Positions 21,122-33,038 of a stretch of DNA of 64,000 nt are shown piece after piece. The stretch comes from Vanrija pseudolonga. Taxonomy: Eukaryota > Basidiomycota > Tremellomycetes > Trichosporonales > Trichosporonaceae. The notes under the pieces are model-generated. The model saw nothing but the letters and a program-made list of their open reading frames with translations, searched no databases and had not been told where the DNA came from. Where the stretch lies: contig NC_085850.1 of the NCBI RefSeq assembly GCF_020906515.1, positions 2,418,001 to 2,482,000 of the forward strand, in the 5' to 3' direction. Each line of letters starts with the position of its first letter. Position 1 is the stretch's first letter. The translations under genes and the position numbers were made by a program.

Positions 21122-21799
21122 GCGGCGGTGGGGCGAAGGGGTTGTAAACACAAAGAAGGAAGTCTTGTAAGAAGGAATGCAAATGTGCTTGAGAGCGGCG
21201 CTGCTCTGCGCTGCGCGGTTGGGTATTTCGAGCATTGACACAGGTTTCTAGCTAGGGCCGAGTCGCGGTTGGTGTCGGACAAGAGCGACGTGTCGGACAA
21301 GAGCGAAGAAAGTCAGGAGGCATCGCGAGGATGCCGAGGGCGAAGGAGGTAGCCCTCGGCAATTTCAGCCAGTTCTGTGGGTGCCGCCGCTCTACCTCCG
21401 TCGTTGTCTCGTAGCAGTCTGTCAGCAACCCTTACTTTTGTTCTGCCACCATGCCACTGCAGCCAGCCTGCCCCACCACGCCCCACAGTCAATTTTCGGG
21501 ACGCACCATCGGACATGGCCGAAATCAGGAATGCTGCGCCGCCACGCTTGTTCCGAATAGCCCTGTCTGTCTCTCTGTCTCAGACTCTGCGGCTCTCCTC
21601 CTGCACCTCTACGATCTCGTCTCGGGCAAGCCAAGCAGTCGGCCGCGGGTATCGCGCCGTTAACGGGTGTGATGTGATGCAGAAGAGCCGGTTAGATTTT
21701 GTGCCTCTTTGCCTTCTTTTGCTGCTGAGTTCTCATTGCACTTGCCCAAATCACACGCGAACGCACGCACATGCGCCCACGCACAACACTACACGCACC
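21122..21799. other. intergenic region between AMS1 and the MFS gene
   Basis: About 680 bases with only shadow frames. It presumably carries the MFS promoter; no clear TATA box is seen. Confidence 0.5.
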
Positions 21800-24112
21800 A
21801 TGACACCCCCGCCGAGCGCGCACGAGTCGGAGCGCACCCTTGCGAGCGGGAGCGGGCTGGAGAAGTCGGCGACCAAGTCGACCGACATGACCTCGAGCGG
21901 CGATGAGAAACGCCTGTCGCTGTCGCGTGCGTCGACGATACCGGACGCCGAGGGGGCAAGCCGCGCCGACGTCGAGGCGCAGACGAGTAACTCCGACAGC
22001 GGCGACGACGACGCGATCTACGACCGCTTCTCGCCGCGCACCAAGGCGTGGATCGTCGCCATTGTGTCGTATGCAGGCTTTATTGGGCGTGAGTCGTGAA
22101 GCGGAGAGCGAAAGTGTGGCTGGCTGACCCCGCCCCAGCCATCGCGTCCTCGTCCTTCCTCCCCTCGATCAGTATCATGGCAGAGGACCTGCACACCACC
22201 CCCGCAGTGATCAACTACACGGTCGCGATCTTCATCGTCTCGGTGGCCGTCGCGCCCATTTTCTGGTCCCCCCTCGCTGGGTTCTACGGCCGGAAACCAG
22301 TCTACCTGGCAAGCATGCCCATCATGGTGAGTGGGCGTGGGCGGGGGCGGGGGTGCATGCAAGCGTCGGCGGACGCGACGGGCAAGCCGTTGCTCGCCGA
22401 GACGACATCGCGGTGCATGTTGCCATGCTCATGGCGTCGCGATGAGCCCTCCGGTTTGTTCGGCCATCGCCGACGCGTGGCAGTCACGACATGTGGCGTG
22501 GTGACTGCCGTTTTGCTGCTGTCTTCATTTCGTCGCGTGAGTCGGTCTAACACCGCACACAGGTCGTCGCGTCCGTCGGCGTCGCGCAGTCCAAGTCGCT
22601 CGGCGCCATCATCGGCACGCGAATCCTGCAAGGTATCGGCTCGTCGTGCGTGCTCTCCGTCGGCGCGGGCACCATCGGCGACCTGTACCGCCCCACCGAG
22701 CGCGCCAACGCCATGGCATGGTTCTACACCGGCACGCTGCTCGGCCCGGCGCTGTCCCCCATCCTCGCGGGCATCTTCACGCAGTACACGGCCATCACGT
22801 GGCGCGCGACGCAGTACTTCCTGTGCGCGGCGAGCGCGCTCTCGCTCGCGCTCCTGACGCTCTTCTTCCCCGAGACGAGCCACCCGCCACTGCCGCACGA
22901 GACGGCCAAGCTGGCCACCGGGAAGAAGTTTGTCGTGTACTGGTTCAACCCGGCGAGAAGCCTGCTCCTGCTGCGGTATCCAAACATCTCGATGATTGTG
23001 AGTGGCGTGAGCGGCCTGACCTCACGGGAACCAGCTGACGCTCGCCCGCGCAGACGCTCGCGTCGTCTTGTGTCATGCTGCAGATGTACTGCGTCGTGGT
23101 GCCCCTCGCGACCATCATGAAGGACGAGTACGGCGTCGAGAACGCCGCGATCGCGGGCCTCATCTACCTCGCCTCTGGCGGCGGGACCCTGCTCGGCAGC
23201 AGAATATCCGGCCCGTACGCCGACTACACGGTCCGCAAGTGGATGGAGAAGCGCGGGTATCGGCGCCCAGAGGACAGGTTACGTGCCAGTCTTGTCGGCG
23301 CGGGCATCGTGCAGCCGTTGAGTGGGCGTGAGTAGTAGCAAGCACCTACAAGTGGCCGGGCACAGCTGACACCGTTGCAGTGGCCTACGGATGGATCCTC
23401 TGGAGCCGCCGCGGTGGCCTCGCGCCCATCTGCATCATGCTCTTCATCAACGGCCTGGGCATGCTCATGCCGCTGACGGCGTACAACACGTACCTAGTCG
23501 ACTCGGCGCAAAAGCGCAGCGCGGAGGCGATTGCCGTGAACAACTGTGAGTCGCCCCTTATTCACCTCCAGTCCACCTTCTGACGCCCCAGTCTGGCGGT
23601 ACATCTTCGCAGCCGGCGCGTCGGCCGCTGTCCTCCCGCTCTCCAAGGCCGTAGGCTTCGGGTGGACGATGACCATTGCCGCTGGGCTAGGCTGGATCGG
23701 GACGGCGGCGGCGATCGTGACGCTCATCTACGGCGAGAAGTGGCGCGAGGCGGCCGCGCGGCGGTTCGACAGCGCAGAGGACAAGAAGGAGCTCGAGACG
23801 GAGGGCGGCCGCGCGGCAGAGAGCGTGGCCGCGATCGCTGCCGCCGGCGAGGAGAACAGCCTCGGCCGCGTCCTCTCGCACGCTGCGGGCCGCGACGCGC
23901 CACACCACCGCCGCGACTCGGACGACCACAGCGAGCACGAGCACGGCGAGCCATCGCACCTGCCAGCGATCAAGGACCAGCTCCGGCGTACCGCCAGCCG
24001 CAGCTCGCAGCTCGGACGGACGCGCAGCCGCCCGTCTACGTTGCCTACGGTCGGGGAGGTGCTCCAGCGCAGCACGAGTCTCGGCGGCGGGTCGATCCAC
24101 GGCGGTGGATAG
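21800..24112 (+). CDS. major facilitator superfamily transporter, DHA1-like
   Basis: Six exons (21800-22088, 22139-22326, 22563-22997, 23054-23327, 23381-23545, 23592-24112) give 623 residues. An acidic, serine-rich N-terminus of about 75 residues precedes 12 predicted spans. GFYGRKPVYL is the loop 2-3 motif A, and GIGSSCVLSVGAGTIGDLYRP followed by GTLLGPALSPILAG is typical of the DHA1 drug:proton antiporter branch (Qdr/Dtr/Flr-like). The C-terminal 110 residues are a charged, Arg/Ser-rich cytosolic tail, longer than usual. Likely an efflux permease of the plasma membrane; the substrate cannot be read from sequence. Intron 2 is 236 bases, about five times the local norm. Confidence 0.9.
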
Positions 24113-24420
24113 TTTTGGTAGACATAATAGACTGCATGTACATTATGGGTTTTGGGCGGAGTGGTCTGCGTGCTGCGGGGCCGTGCGTTCAACGCCGACG
24201 CCGACGCCGACAAGCACGCCGAAGTGCCCGCCGGCTCCGAGCACTGTCCACGCCGGTCGACTCACCTCCCCCCGGCTAAACTCGTAAAATCGGCTCGGAC
24301 CGGCCGAACCGCCAACACGCGGAATTGAGCTGGATTTGGACCATCGACATCGACATTCAACTCTTCTCGTCGTGCTGCTGCTGCTACCTCGCTACCTCGC
24401 TCGCTCGCCCATCCACAACC
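24113..24420. other. intergenic region before the CDF gene
   Basis: About 310 bases; nothing recognisable apart from the presumed promoter. Confidence 0.45.
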
Positions 24421-26292
24421 ATGCTGCTCCTGCGCCCGGCTGCGCGCATGGCGGCGGTGCGTGCGCGCCTGCCGCTGCCGCCGGCGTCGAGGCTGAGCGT
24501 GCTGTCTGCGGCGGCGCGCTGCTCATCAATACCGGCGTCGTCGTGCCCCCCGCGACGACTGCACTCGAGTAAGCCGACTCCGCCGACTTCTTCTTCGTCA
24601 TCAGCGTCGACTGCGCCAAAACCCGCGCACGACCACGACCATGACCACGACCACGAGCACGGCCACTCGCTGTTCCACTCCCACTCCCACGACCACGAGC
24701 ACGGCCACTCGCTGTTCCACTCCCACTCCCACGACCACCACCACGGCTCGGACGGCGCAGAGCAGATCATCAACGCCTTCAAGACGGGCAAGCTGGACCG
24801 CGGCACCAAGATCACGCTGCTGGGTGCGTTGGGCCACCCTAAGCGCGAGCTAACGCCGCAGGCCTGGGATCCAACGTCGCGCTTACAATCTCCAAGGGCC
24901 TCGCGGGCCTGTTCATGAACTCGGCGTCGCTGCTCGCCGAGGCGGGCCACTCGCTGTCCGATCTCCTCGGTGTAAGTGGAGCCTTCCAGCCGATTCAAGG
25001 CGCGAGAAGCCAACAACTCGCCCATCCCTCCCTGCCCTAGCTGACACTCCTCGTAGGACTTTGTCACCCTCGCGACCTGGCGCATTAGCCGCAAGCCGCC
25101 AAACGACCGCTTTCCCTGGGGCTACGCCAAGTTTGAGACGTGCGGCACGCTCGCCGTGAGCGTCATCCTCGTCGGCGGCGCTATCGGCATCGGCCTCCAC
25201 TCGTACCACCTGCTCCTGCAAGTGCTCATCCCGTACCTCGAGTCGCTGCCGCCCGACTCGATCCTGCACGGGCTGCAAGCGTGGCTGCCCTCGTCGGTGC
25301 CTTCGCCTCTGCTGGAGCTGTTCCACGCCCATGGAGTTGGAGAGCACGCCCACGACCATGCTCATGCTGTCGGCGACGCACACTCCCACGCTACCGTGGC
25401 CGCTGGTTCCGCCTCAGGCGCTATTCTCAACCCCCACGCTGCGTGGTTCGCCTTAGCCAGTGTCGTGATCAAGGAGTGGCTTTACCAGGTCACGAACAAG
25501 GTCGCCAAGGAGGAACATTCGCCTGTGTTGAGAGCGAACGCGCTGCAGTGAGTTGTGTGCGGAGTGTGGTGCGGGGCAGATCCCGAAGGGCACTCGGAAG
25601 GAATCATTTCCCGACGTTTGGGCCGACGCCGATGCACTTCGGGGTATGGTGGAGCGGCCATGATCGACGCGGTGTGTCCGGCGTTGCACACCCAAACCTG
25701 TCGATCAGGCGTTGGTGTCATGACTACCACTTCTAGAACCCGTCCCTTCCCACCGCAGTGCTGACATCTCAGCCACCGCGCCGACGCCCTCACCTCCCTC
25801 GTGGCCCTTGGCTCGATCGTCGGGTCAAGTCTAGGCGGCTACTCGTTCCTCGACCCACTCGGCGGCATCGCCGTCTCCTTCTTCATCCTACAGCAGGGCC
25901 TATCGCTCTCCAAGGTGGCGACGATGGAGCTCCTGGACGTGGGCATTGACGCCAAGTCGCAAAAGTCGATAGAGGACATTGTCGACGGGCTGGTCGACCA
26001 CCACAGCCTGCTCGGGTGCCGCAATGTGCGCGGTGTGCGCTCTGGCGGCCAGATCGTCCTCGACCTCACGATTGTCGTGCCCGCCAGCATGACGGTGCGT
26101 GACAGCCACGCCGTCGAGCAGCGGGTGCGCGACGCCATCATGGCCGCCAAGAAGGAGACGCGCGAGGTCAAGATCCACGTGCACGGCGACGACGGGCTCG
26201 TGATCCCCAGCCACAAGCACACCGACGACGCCGCGCCGACCCCGCCCTCGCCAAACGGGAGCAACAACGACTTTGGCCGCGACGGGTGTTAG
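24421..26292 (+). CDS. cation diffusion facilitator, mitochondrial Mmt-like
   Basis: Four exons (24421-24823, 24862-24971, 25057-25547, 25773-26292) give 507 residues. The N-terminus MLLLRPAARMAAVRARLPL is arginine-rich without acidic residues, as in a mitochondrial presequence. A histidine/aspartate-rich stretch follows at residues about 68-107. The metal-site signatures are GHSLSDLLGDF in the second span and HHRADALTSL in the fifth, both H-x3-D; a second His-rich loop lies near residues 230-250 (HAHDHAHAVGDAHSHA). The family exports divalent metals, and Mmt1/2 of yeast move iron out of mitochondria; iron or manganese is the likely substrate here. The last intron is 225 bases, unusually long for this window. 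Confidence 0.9.
24652..24735 (+). repeat. perfect 42-base tandem duplication in the His-rich region of the CDF gene
   Basis: Two identical 42-base units, 24652-24693 and 24694-24735, encode the 14-residue unit HEHGHSLFHSHSHD twice. The lack of any difference, including at third codon positions, points to a recent event. Confidence 0.95.
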
Positions 26293-27864
26293 AGTACCCA
26301 CCGAGCTAGCTCGACAGATAGTCGAGCTGTACCACATTGTAGTCCACATAGAGCCCTCGAGGCGAAAGCAACACACAAACTTGATACAACATGGCCTCAT
26401 GGCCGCATGCCACGCGTAAACTGTAGCAGCGTAGCGGAAGGCGGGGAGCCGAGCATGCCGAGTGCGGCGGCCAAGATAAAGCACTGCCACTGGGTTGTCG
26501 GGTGTGTGCCAAGCACGGACAAGAACAAGCGCTCACGTACACCGTGTTGAGGCAGTGCGCCAAGTGAGTACGGGCTGACGTCAGTCGGGCACGAGGGCAC
26601 GAGGGCGCGATGGACGAGTGAATCCGAGCCGACGACGACGAGGCCCGAAGGAAAGGCTGTCACCGGGGCGGGCAGGACAGAAGGGCGAACCGTCGAGGCG
26701 CACAGCGATACCGTCACTTGCCAGCAGCCATGAACTGCTAAGCTGCCCACCTCAGCGCAGCAGCAGCAGCAGCTTGCTGCTGCTGCGGTCGGCTTCTTCC
26801 CCCCCTTTCCCCCAGCGCCTACTGCATCATCGGCAATCACACCACCAGCAGACGCCGGGCGGGGGAGGGGGAGCACGTCCCCCGCAGGGACCGACGAACG
26901 CCACATTGATCGCGATGTGCTGCGCAGCGTATGTTTCGGGTTGGCAGTGAGCGATCCGATCTGGGGAAGGATAGTTGCCCGCCCGCATGGCTGCGCACAA
27001 CCTGCCGCCAGCCCTGCCGAGCCGGTCGGCACGTAGGTGCGTCACTGCACCACCAGCGCTAGGTACATGCGTCCTCGCTCGTCGGCATCTTGCCGCCTAC
27101 CTGGTCGACAGAGAGCAGGGACTCACTCAGGGGAAACGACCAACGGTCGAGCGGTCGATTTGTCCGTGCTCCTTGTCGTCCTTGTGCTTGATCGGCGCCA
27201 CTCTGTTCACTCTCATACGCTACAACTGCCACATTCTGGCCACTGCTCGTCGTCGTCGTCGTCAGCCCACCTGCTGCGTCCACCTAGCCGCATGCATGTG
27301 AACGCTCTGCAGCCCGCTGAGCCAAGACACCCCCCCACCTCGCCTCACTCCCGTCGTGCAGTGTTTTAGCTCCCACGTGAGATGACCCTGCCAAGCCTCA
27401 CACCAAACAAGTCTGCTCCGCCAAGCCCTGAAGGTGAAAAAGTGAGTTCCTCTCTCCAGGCGCCTTGCTGCAAGTGGCCTCGATGCCCGCCCCCCCTTTC
27501 TGCTGCAGCGCCACAGACGCGCCAGAGTAACGCGCACAAGGTGGGTGGTCTCCCGGCCCCTGTTTGTGTGCACTAGCTCGCTCGCTGCTGGCTGCGTGCG
27601 TGTGTGGTGGGCTCAGCTGGCTCGCTCGCTCGCGATGGGCCAGCCTGGCGGGGCCGAGTCTGGCTGCCTGGCTGGCAGAGTAAACTCCGTGCACGCACAC
27701 CTCTCTCTGCATCGCACTCATCCTCCTCCTCATCTCACTCTCGTCTTTCAGACCCCCTGTAGCTGTTTCCTTTCGCAGAGCTCTGTCGCTCTCCAGCTCC
27801 TTTACGCCCCCGCACCCGACACTCTTTCACCTTCACTTTCCCCCTTTGTAACTAGTTGTTCGCC
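26293..27864. other. gene-free stretch upstream of chitin deacetylase
   Basis: About 1.57 kb with no supported gene. It includes a short CAG/CTG inverted repeat (listed separately) and pyrimidine-rich sequence close to the chitin deacetylase start, consistent with a long promoter or leader. Confidence 0.5.
26757..26796 (+). repeat. CAG run followed by CTG run (inverted repeat)
   Basis: A run of about five CAG triplets is followed after a few bases (ctt) by a run of CTG triplets, so each strand can fold into a hairpin of about 11 pairs. It lies in noncoding sequence. Confidence 0.8.
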
Positions 27865-29174
27865 ATGATCCCCGCCCTCCTCCTCGCCGCCCTCCCCATC
27901 GCGGCCGCCGCTCCGTGGGCCCAGCCCGAGGACAGCCCCGTCTACGGCCTGTTCAAGCGCCAGGGTGGGTTGCGGCGCTGCTACAGCTGGACTGTCTGAG
28001 CTGACCCCTCCCCCCCAGGCCACACCTACCCCCCTGCGCTCGCCGTTCCCCCCGTCTCGGGCATCCCCCAGGAGTGGCTCAACAAGCTCAACGCGGTCAA
28101 GGACCAGATCGCCAACAACCCCATCTCGACCCCCGTCGTGTCCGCCGACAGCAACGCCGTCACCTACCCCAACGGCACCAACCTCGAGGCCTCGGGCATC
28201 TGTGCCTACACCACCGGCTGTACTACCAAGGACGACATCTGGGCCGGTCCTGACGGCGCGTTCCTGGTGAGTAGAGCGGCCCACCCAGCGAGGTAGCAGT
28301 ATCTCACACACCCCAGATCACGTTCGACGACGGACCCGGTGCCGGCACGACCAACCTCTCCGACTTCCTCGAGAGCAAGCAGATGTCGACGCACGCGACC
28401 CACTTCATGATTGGTGGCTCGATTGTCGGCGCCCCCGAGCTCTTCAAGGGCGTCTTCGACCGCGGAGGCCACATTGCCTCGCACACCTGGTCGCACTCGC
28501 GCATGACCATCCTCTCCAACGAGCAGATTGTCGGCGAGCTCGGCTGGACCATGCAGGCCATCTCGGACAACACTGGTGGCCGTCTCCCTCTCTTCTGGCG
28601 CCCCCCTTACGGCGACCTCGACAACCGTGTCCGCGACGTCGCCAAGAAGGTCTTTGGCCTCGAGACTGTCGTCTGGAACCGTGACTCGAACGACTGGAAG
28701 ATTGCCCGTGAGGGCAAGGCCCCCGTCGAGAAGGTCTTTGACGACTGGGCCGCTGGACCCAAGAGCCCCGGCCTCAACGTCCTCATGCACGAGATCAACA
28801 CCGGCACCGTCGACATCTTCATCGCCAAATTCCAGAAGTTTGTCGACGCCGGATGGAAGGTCCTCAACGTCGCCGAGGCCTTCAACAAGCCCATGTACTT
28901 CAACGCCGCCGACAACAAGGCTCAGGTCACCCCCATGACCATTGACCAGCTCGGCGCCCAGGGTGCCGCCCCCGCCAACTCGTCGGCCTCGGCCTCGGCC
29001 TCGGGAGGTGCCTCTGCCGGCGCTTCCGCTGGCGCCTCGGGCTCTGCCTCGCACTCGGGCTTTGCCTCGGGCACTGCCGCCCCCACTGCCACCAAGCCCT
29101 CGTCGGCCTCGCGCGGCTTTGTCGCCCCCGTCGCGACCATTGTCGTCGCCGTCCTCGCCGCCGCCCTCATCTAA
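27865..29174 (+). CDS. CDA: chitin deacetylase (carbohydrate esterase 4), anchored
   Basis: Three exons (27865-27964, 28019-28266, 28317-29174) give 401 residues. The start has a signal peptide (MIPALLLAALPIAAAAP) and a possible KEX2 site LFKRQ at about 30-34. The NodB domain shows TFDDGP at 118-123 and the metal triad Asp121, His172 and His176 (HTWSH), then RPPYGD, DSNDW and LMHEI. The C-terminus is a serine/alanine/glycine-rich stem followed by a hydrophobic end (VATIVVAVLAAALI) typical of GPI attachment. It removes acetyl groups from wall chitin to make chitosan, as Cda proteins do in Cryptococcus. All active-site residues are present. Confidence 0.95.
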
Positions 29175-30100
29175 GCAGCGGCCTAGGGGGCGTATGCTAC
29201 GCATACATGCCTTGTACACCCAAACACGACGCATCTCAGCCTCTTTGGTCTTAATTTGCTGGACACTGATTCCCCCCTCCCCCCCGGTGCCAGTTCTGCT
29301 TCACCCAGACCATGGGCAGATTCGGCTCCTCCCTTAGAACACTTTCCATACGCATACTCTTAGCTTGGTGCCCCGAGTCATCGCGATGAACATTCACTCA
29401 GCCTCGCGGTTTGTTGTTTTGGGTGGAGGTGTAGTCACTCTTGGCGCTGGTCATGTGTGTACAAGAGGCTGGAACCGAGTCGCTCCAGGCGGGCTATCTT
29501 CACATGCCAAGAGGTCCAGCATTCAGCGTCGGTACCTCGACAACGGGGCCAGACAACAGGGGAAGTATCGTATGCGTGCGAGCGTGAGATATCCATGGTT
29601 CATGCACCCCCCCCACATATTACCTCACTCGTGTGCCCGAGACGCACACATTGTGGAGCAAAGTGTCTTTCGATTGCCGTCTCGGCCAAAACCGCGCTGC
29701 TCATGCGACCAAGTAGCAATAAGCTCTCAGCTCTCTCTGTGCGCGCGCCACGCGTTGTTTTCGCCACGTGAGAATTGCATCATTCGCCACTAGAGCCAAG
29801 CCAACGCCGCTGGCCGCCGCCGCCGCCGCCGCCTCCAACCGACCGAGACAAGTCCCAGCCCTGCCTCGCTCGTTCGTTCGCCGCATCCAACGACCACGAC
29901 GACTACGCAGCAACGACGCCAACTTTGTCGACGTCGTCGTCGACTTGCCCAACCCACCTACCTATCTTATCGCGTGCGCCGACGACATCGGACACACGTG
30001 CACGGCGAGCAAGCGAGCGAGCGCGACAGACAAACAAACAAGCCAACCGTCTTCTCGCCACTCACTGCGCACGCACACCGCACACGACAAGACGAACAAC
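29175..30100. other. intergenic region between chitin deacetylase and the exchanger gene
   Basis: About 930 bases; only shadow frames are seen. The last 300 bases are likely promoter and leader of the exchanger gene. Confidence 0.45.
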
Positions 30101-33038
30101 ATGGTGGCCTCGGGCGTCGACACGTCGCGCCGGCCTGCGACCGCGAGCAAGCGCCCGCTCCACCGGGCACTTGCGTTCGCTGTTGTGATCGCTGCGCTCG
30201 TGCTGTACTCGGCTGTTGCGTTGCCCCGGTTACACGCGCGCAAGTCATCCCACCTGCACTCGCATGCGCTCAAGCGGTCTTTGAGCGCGTTGGAGGAGGG
30301 CGAGGTGGGTCGTGGTCCTTGACACAGCTGCTGACAGACCCAGCCTTCACGCGGCACACTGTTCCGCATCCCGTACGAGCAGTGGTTTGACGAGACGCCC
30401 ATCGCGCTCCGGCCCGCCTTCCTCGCCTTCCTCCTACTCATTCTCGCTCTCCTCTTCTCCTCCATCTCCATCACGGCGAGCGACTTCTTCTGCCCCAACC
30501 TCGCTACTCTGTCGGCGTACCTCGGCCTCAGCGAGACGACAGCAGGAGTCACGCTGTTGGCCTTTGGGAATGGCTCGCCCGATGTCTTCTCGACGTTTGT
30601 CGCTGTACGCGAGGGAACTCTGGGGCTGGCCGTCGGCGAGCTGATCGGCGCGGCGACTTTTATCACATCGATCGTCGTTGGTTCCATTGCCATGGTCAAG
30701 CCGTTCAACGTGCCTCGCCTCCCGTTCGTCCGCGACGCCGTCTTCTTCGTCTCGGCCGTGTGCATGCTCATGTGGGTCCTCAAGGACGGCCACCTGAGCT
30801 TGAAAGAGTCGGGCTCCATGGTCCTCCTGTACCTCACGTACGTGTTCGTCGTCATCGTGTCCAACTACATTGTCGGACGGCGACGAAGGCGAAGGGAGCT
30901 GGAAGAGCTCGGCTGGAAAGCAAGCACCGAGGTGCAGCGCGCGCCGAGCCCCATTCCACCTGACCAGGTCGACCCAGCCCGCTCCACGCCGTCCTCGACC
31001 CTCGCAACCCCGCTCGTCATCGAGACGCCGTCGACGCCGCAGATGCACGACTCGCTCACGCTCCGATCTTCACCGACGCGCCCGACGCACCTGCGGCGCG
31101 TGTCGGCTGCAACCCTCAACGCCGATCAGCATGTGCACCACCACGCTCACCACCATGACGCGGCCAATGTCGACACGCCCCGCGCGACGTTCTCGCTCCT
31201 TGGTGCCGTCGAGTTTCGCGACGTCGTCAACTCGCTCCGGCATGAGATGCACTCGCCCTCGTCGTCGCGCGCTCCTTCTCGATCAGGCAGCCCACCGCCC
31301 GAGGACGGAGAGGATGGGCACCACCACCACCATCACCGGCGCCGCCAGTCGTCTGGCCCCGCCCTCTCCCCGACTGCTGGGATGACCCGCCGGCAGTCTC
31401 TCAGCGGCCAGCGGAGCCGGAGCGGCTCCCTTATCCGCACACCATTGTCACGCTCGGCTTCGGGCCGCGGGCTGGCACGTGCCAGGTCGCCCTCGATTCC
31501 CCAATCGCCAGTCCTCCGTGCTTTAGAACCCATTCCACCCTCGCCAGACCAAGAGCCCCTCGTCGTGTCCGGCAGCCCGAGCCTGCGGAGCGGAAGTCTG
31601 GGGTCCAAGCAGCTCAGCGGGACCGACCTTCCGGCGCTCGGCGCCCCCGAAGCGTCCAGCTCGACGGCACTGGCACTTCCGCAGCCTGCGCGGCGCAAGA
31701 CGCCCGACCTCCACGTCGTCATTCCCACCACCGAGACGCCACGCAAGCCGTTCGTGTCGTCTCACCGTGATGGCGAGCCTTCGCCCGGCCTCGACCTCCC
31801 GGCTATCGCCATCGTCGACCCCAGCGGCGAGGCACACCCGCCACCCCCCTCGAGGGCCGTCACCCAGGAGAGCGTGTTTGTGCAGGCGCACACTGCGTTC
31901 TACCGCATCATGCACACGCTCTTCCCGTCGCTGATCCAGTTCCGCGAGAAGTCGATCCTGGGTAAAGTCCTCGCCATCCTCTCGGTCCCCGCCATCTTCT
32001 GCCTCACGCTCACGCTTCCCGTCGTGGACGACGGTCGAGGTGGCGACGGCGGAATCGCACTTCCCATCGAAGATGAGCCATTGACCGACCACACGCATGC
32101 GCTCCCCCTCGTCGAGCAGGACGAATACGGGCCGCTCGATGACGAGGACGAGGACGATGACGCCGACGTTCGTTCCTTCCAGCATCTGCATTCCCACTTG
32201 CATCTCCACCGCCGCGCGAGCATCAGCCCCATTGCACTGGTGCGATCGGGCTCACCGACTTTTGACGACGACGGGTCAGACACACTTTCCGCCATTGTCG
32301 ACGACGTGTCCGACTGCGACGAGATAGAGTACAACGTGTACCTCACCGCTGCGCAGTGTGTCCTCGGCCCAGTGGTCTGCACGTATCTGCTGTTCCTGGA
32401 GGAAGACTATCTGTTCTACGCGCTGGCGGTCGCGGGAGGCATTGGTGTCGGCATCGCCCTCATCACGCTCAAGCACTCGACCGACGGAACAGAACAGCCG
32501 TGGCGCTTGATCCGTTGCTGCTGCGGCTTTGTTTGCAGTATGATCTGGATCGCGTCCATTGCCGACGAGGTGGTCGCGGTCCTGCAAACCGTTGGCGAGA
32601 TCTTTGGCCTGTCGGACGCCATTATCGGGTTAACAAGTGAGTGTGGCTTGATGTAGGCGTCACTGACAGCGTGTAGTCTTTGCAGTGGGGAACAGTCTTG
32701 CAGACCTCGTGGCCAACATTACGATCGCGCAGTTTGCGCCGACCATGGCGTACGCGGCTTGCTTTGGCGGCCCTCTTCTCAACCTCCTGCTCGGTATTGG
32801 TGGCGCCGGCTCCTTCTCCATCCTCTCCAGCCCGACGCACGCCCCAGTGCTCATCAACTTTAGCCCCACGCTCTGGGTGAGCGGGTGCGGGCTGCTCTTC
32901 ATTCTCATTGCGACGGCCATCGTGGTCCCCATCAACCGGTTCAGAATCGACCGTCGGTGGGCCGCATGCCTGCTCGTCGCGTACGCAGCGATCATGACAA
33001 CGAATGTGGTGGTCGAGATCCGCCACGAAAGGAAGTGA
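30101..33038 (+). CDS. sodium/calcium exchanger family membrane protein (NCLX/YDL206W-like)
   Basis: Three exons (30101-30304, 30338-32636, 32677-33038) give 954 residues. The two inverted exchanger repeats are clear: alpha-1 contains LLAFGNGSPDVFSTF and GELIGAATFITS, and alpha-2 contains IFAVGNSLADLVANI and CFGGPLLNLLLGIGG. Between them is a cytosolic loop of more than 300 residues, rich in Ser, Pro and His (HVHHHAHHH, then GHHHHHHRRR), which is probably regulatory. The family exchanges Ca2+ for Na+ or H+; fungal members are thought to sit in vacuolar or other internal membranes. The intron before alpha-2 splits ACA-A/TC and only the spliced form gives the conserved helix. Confidence 0.92.
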
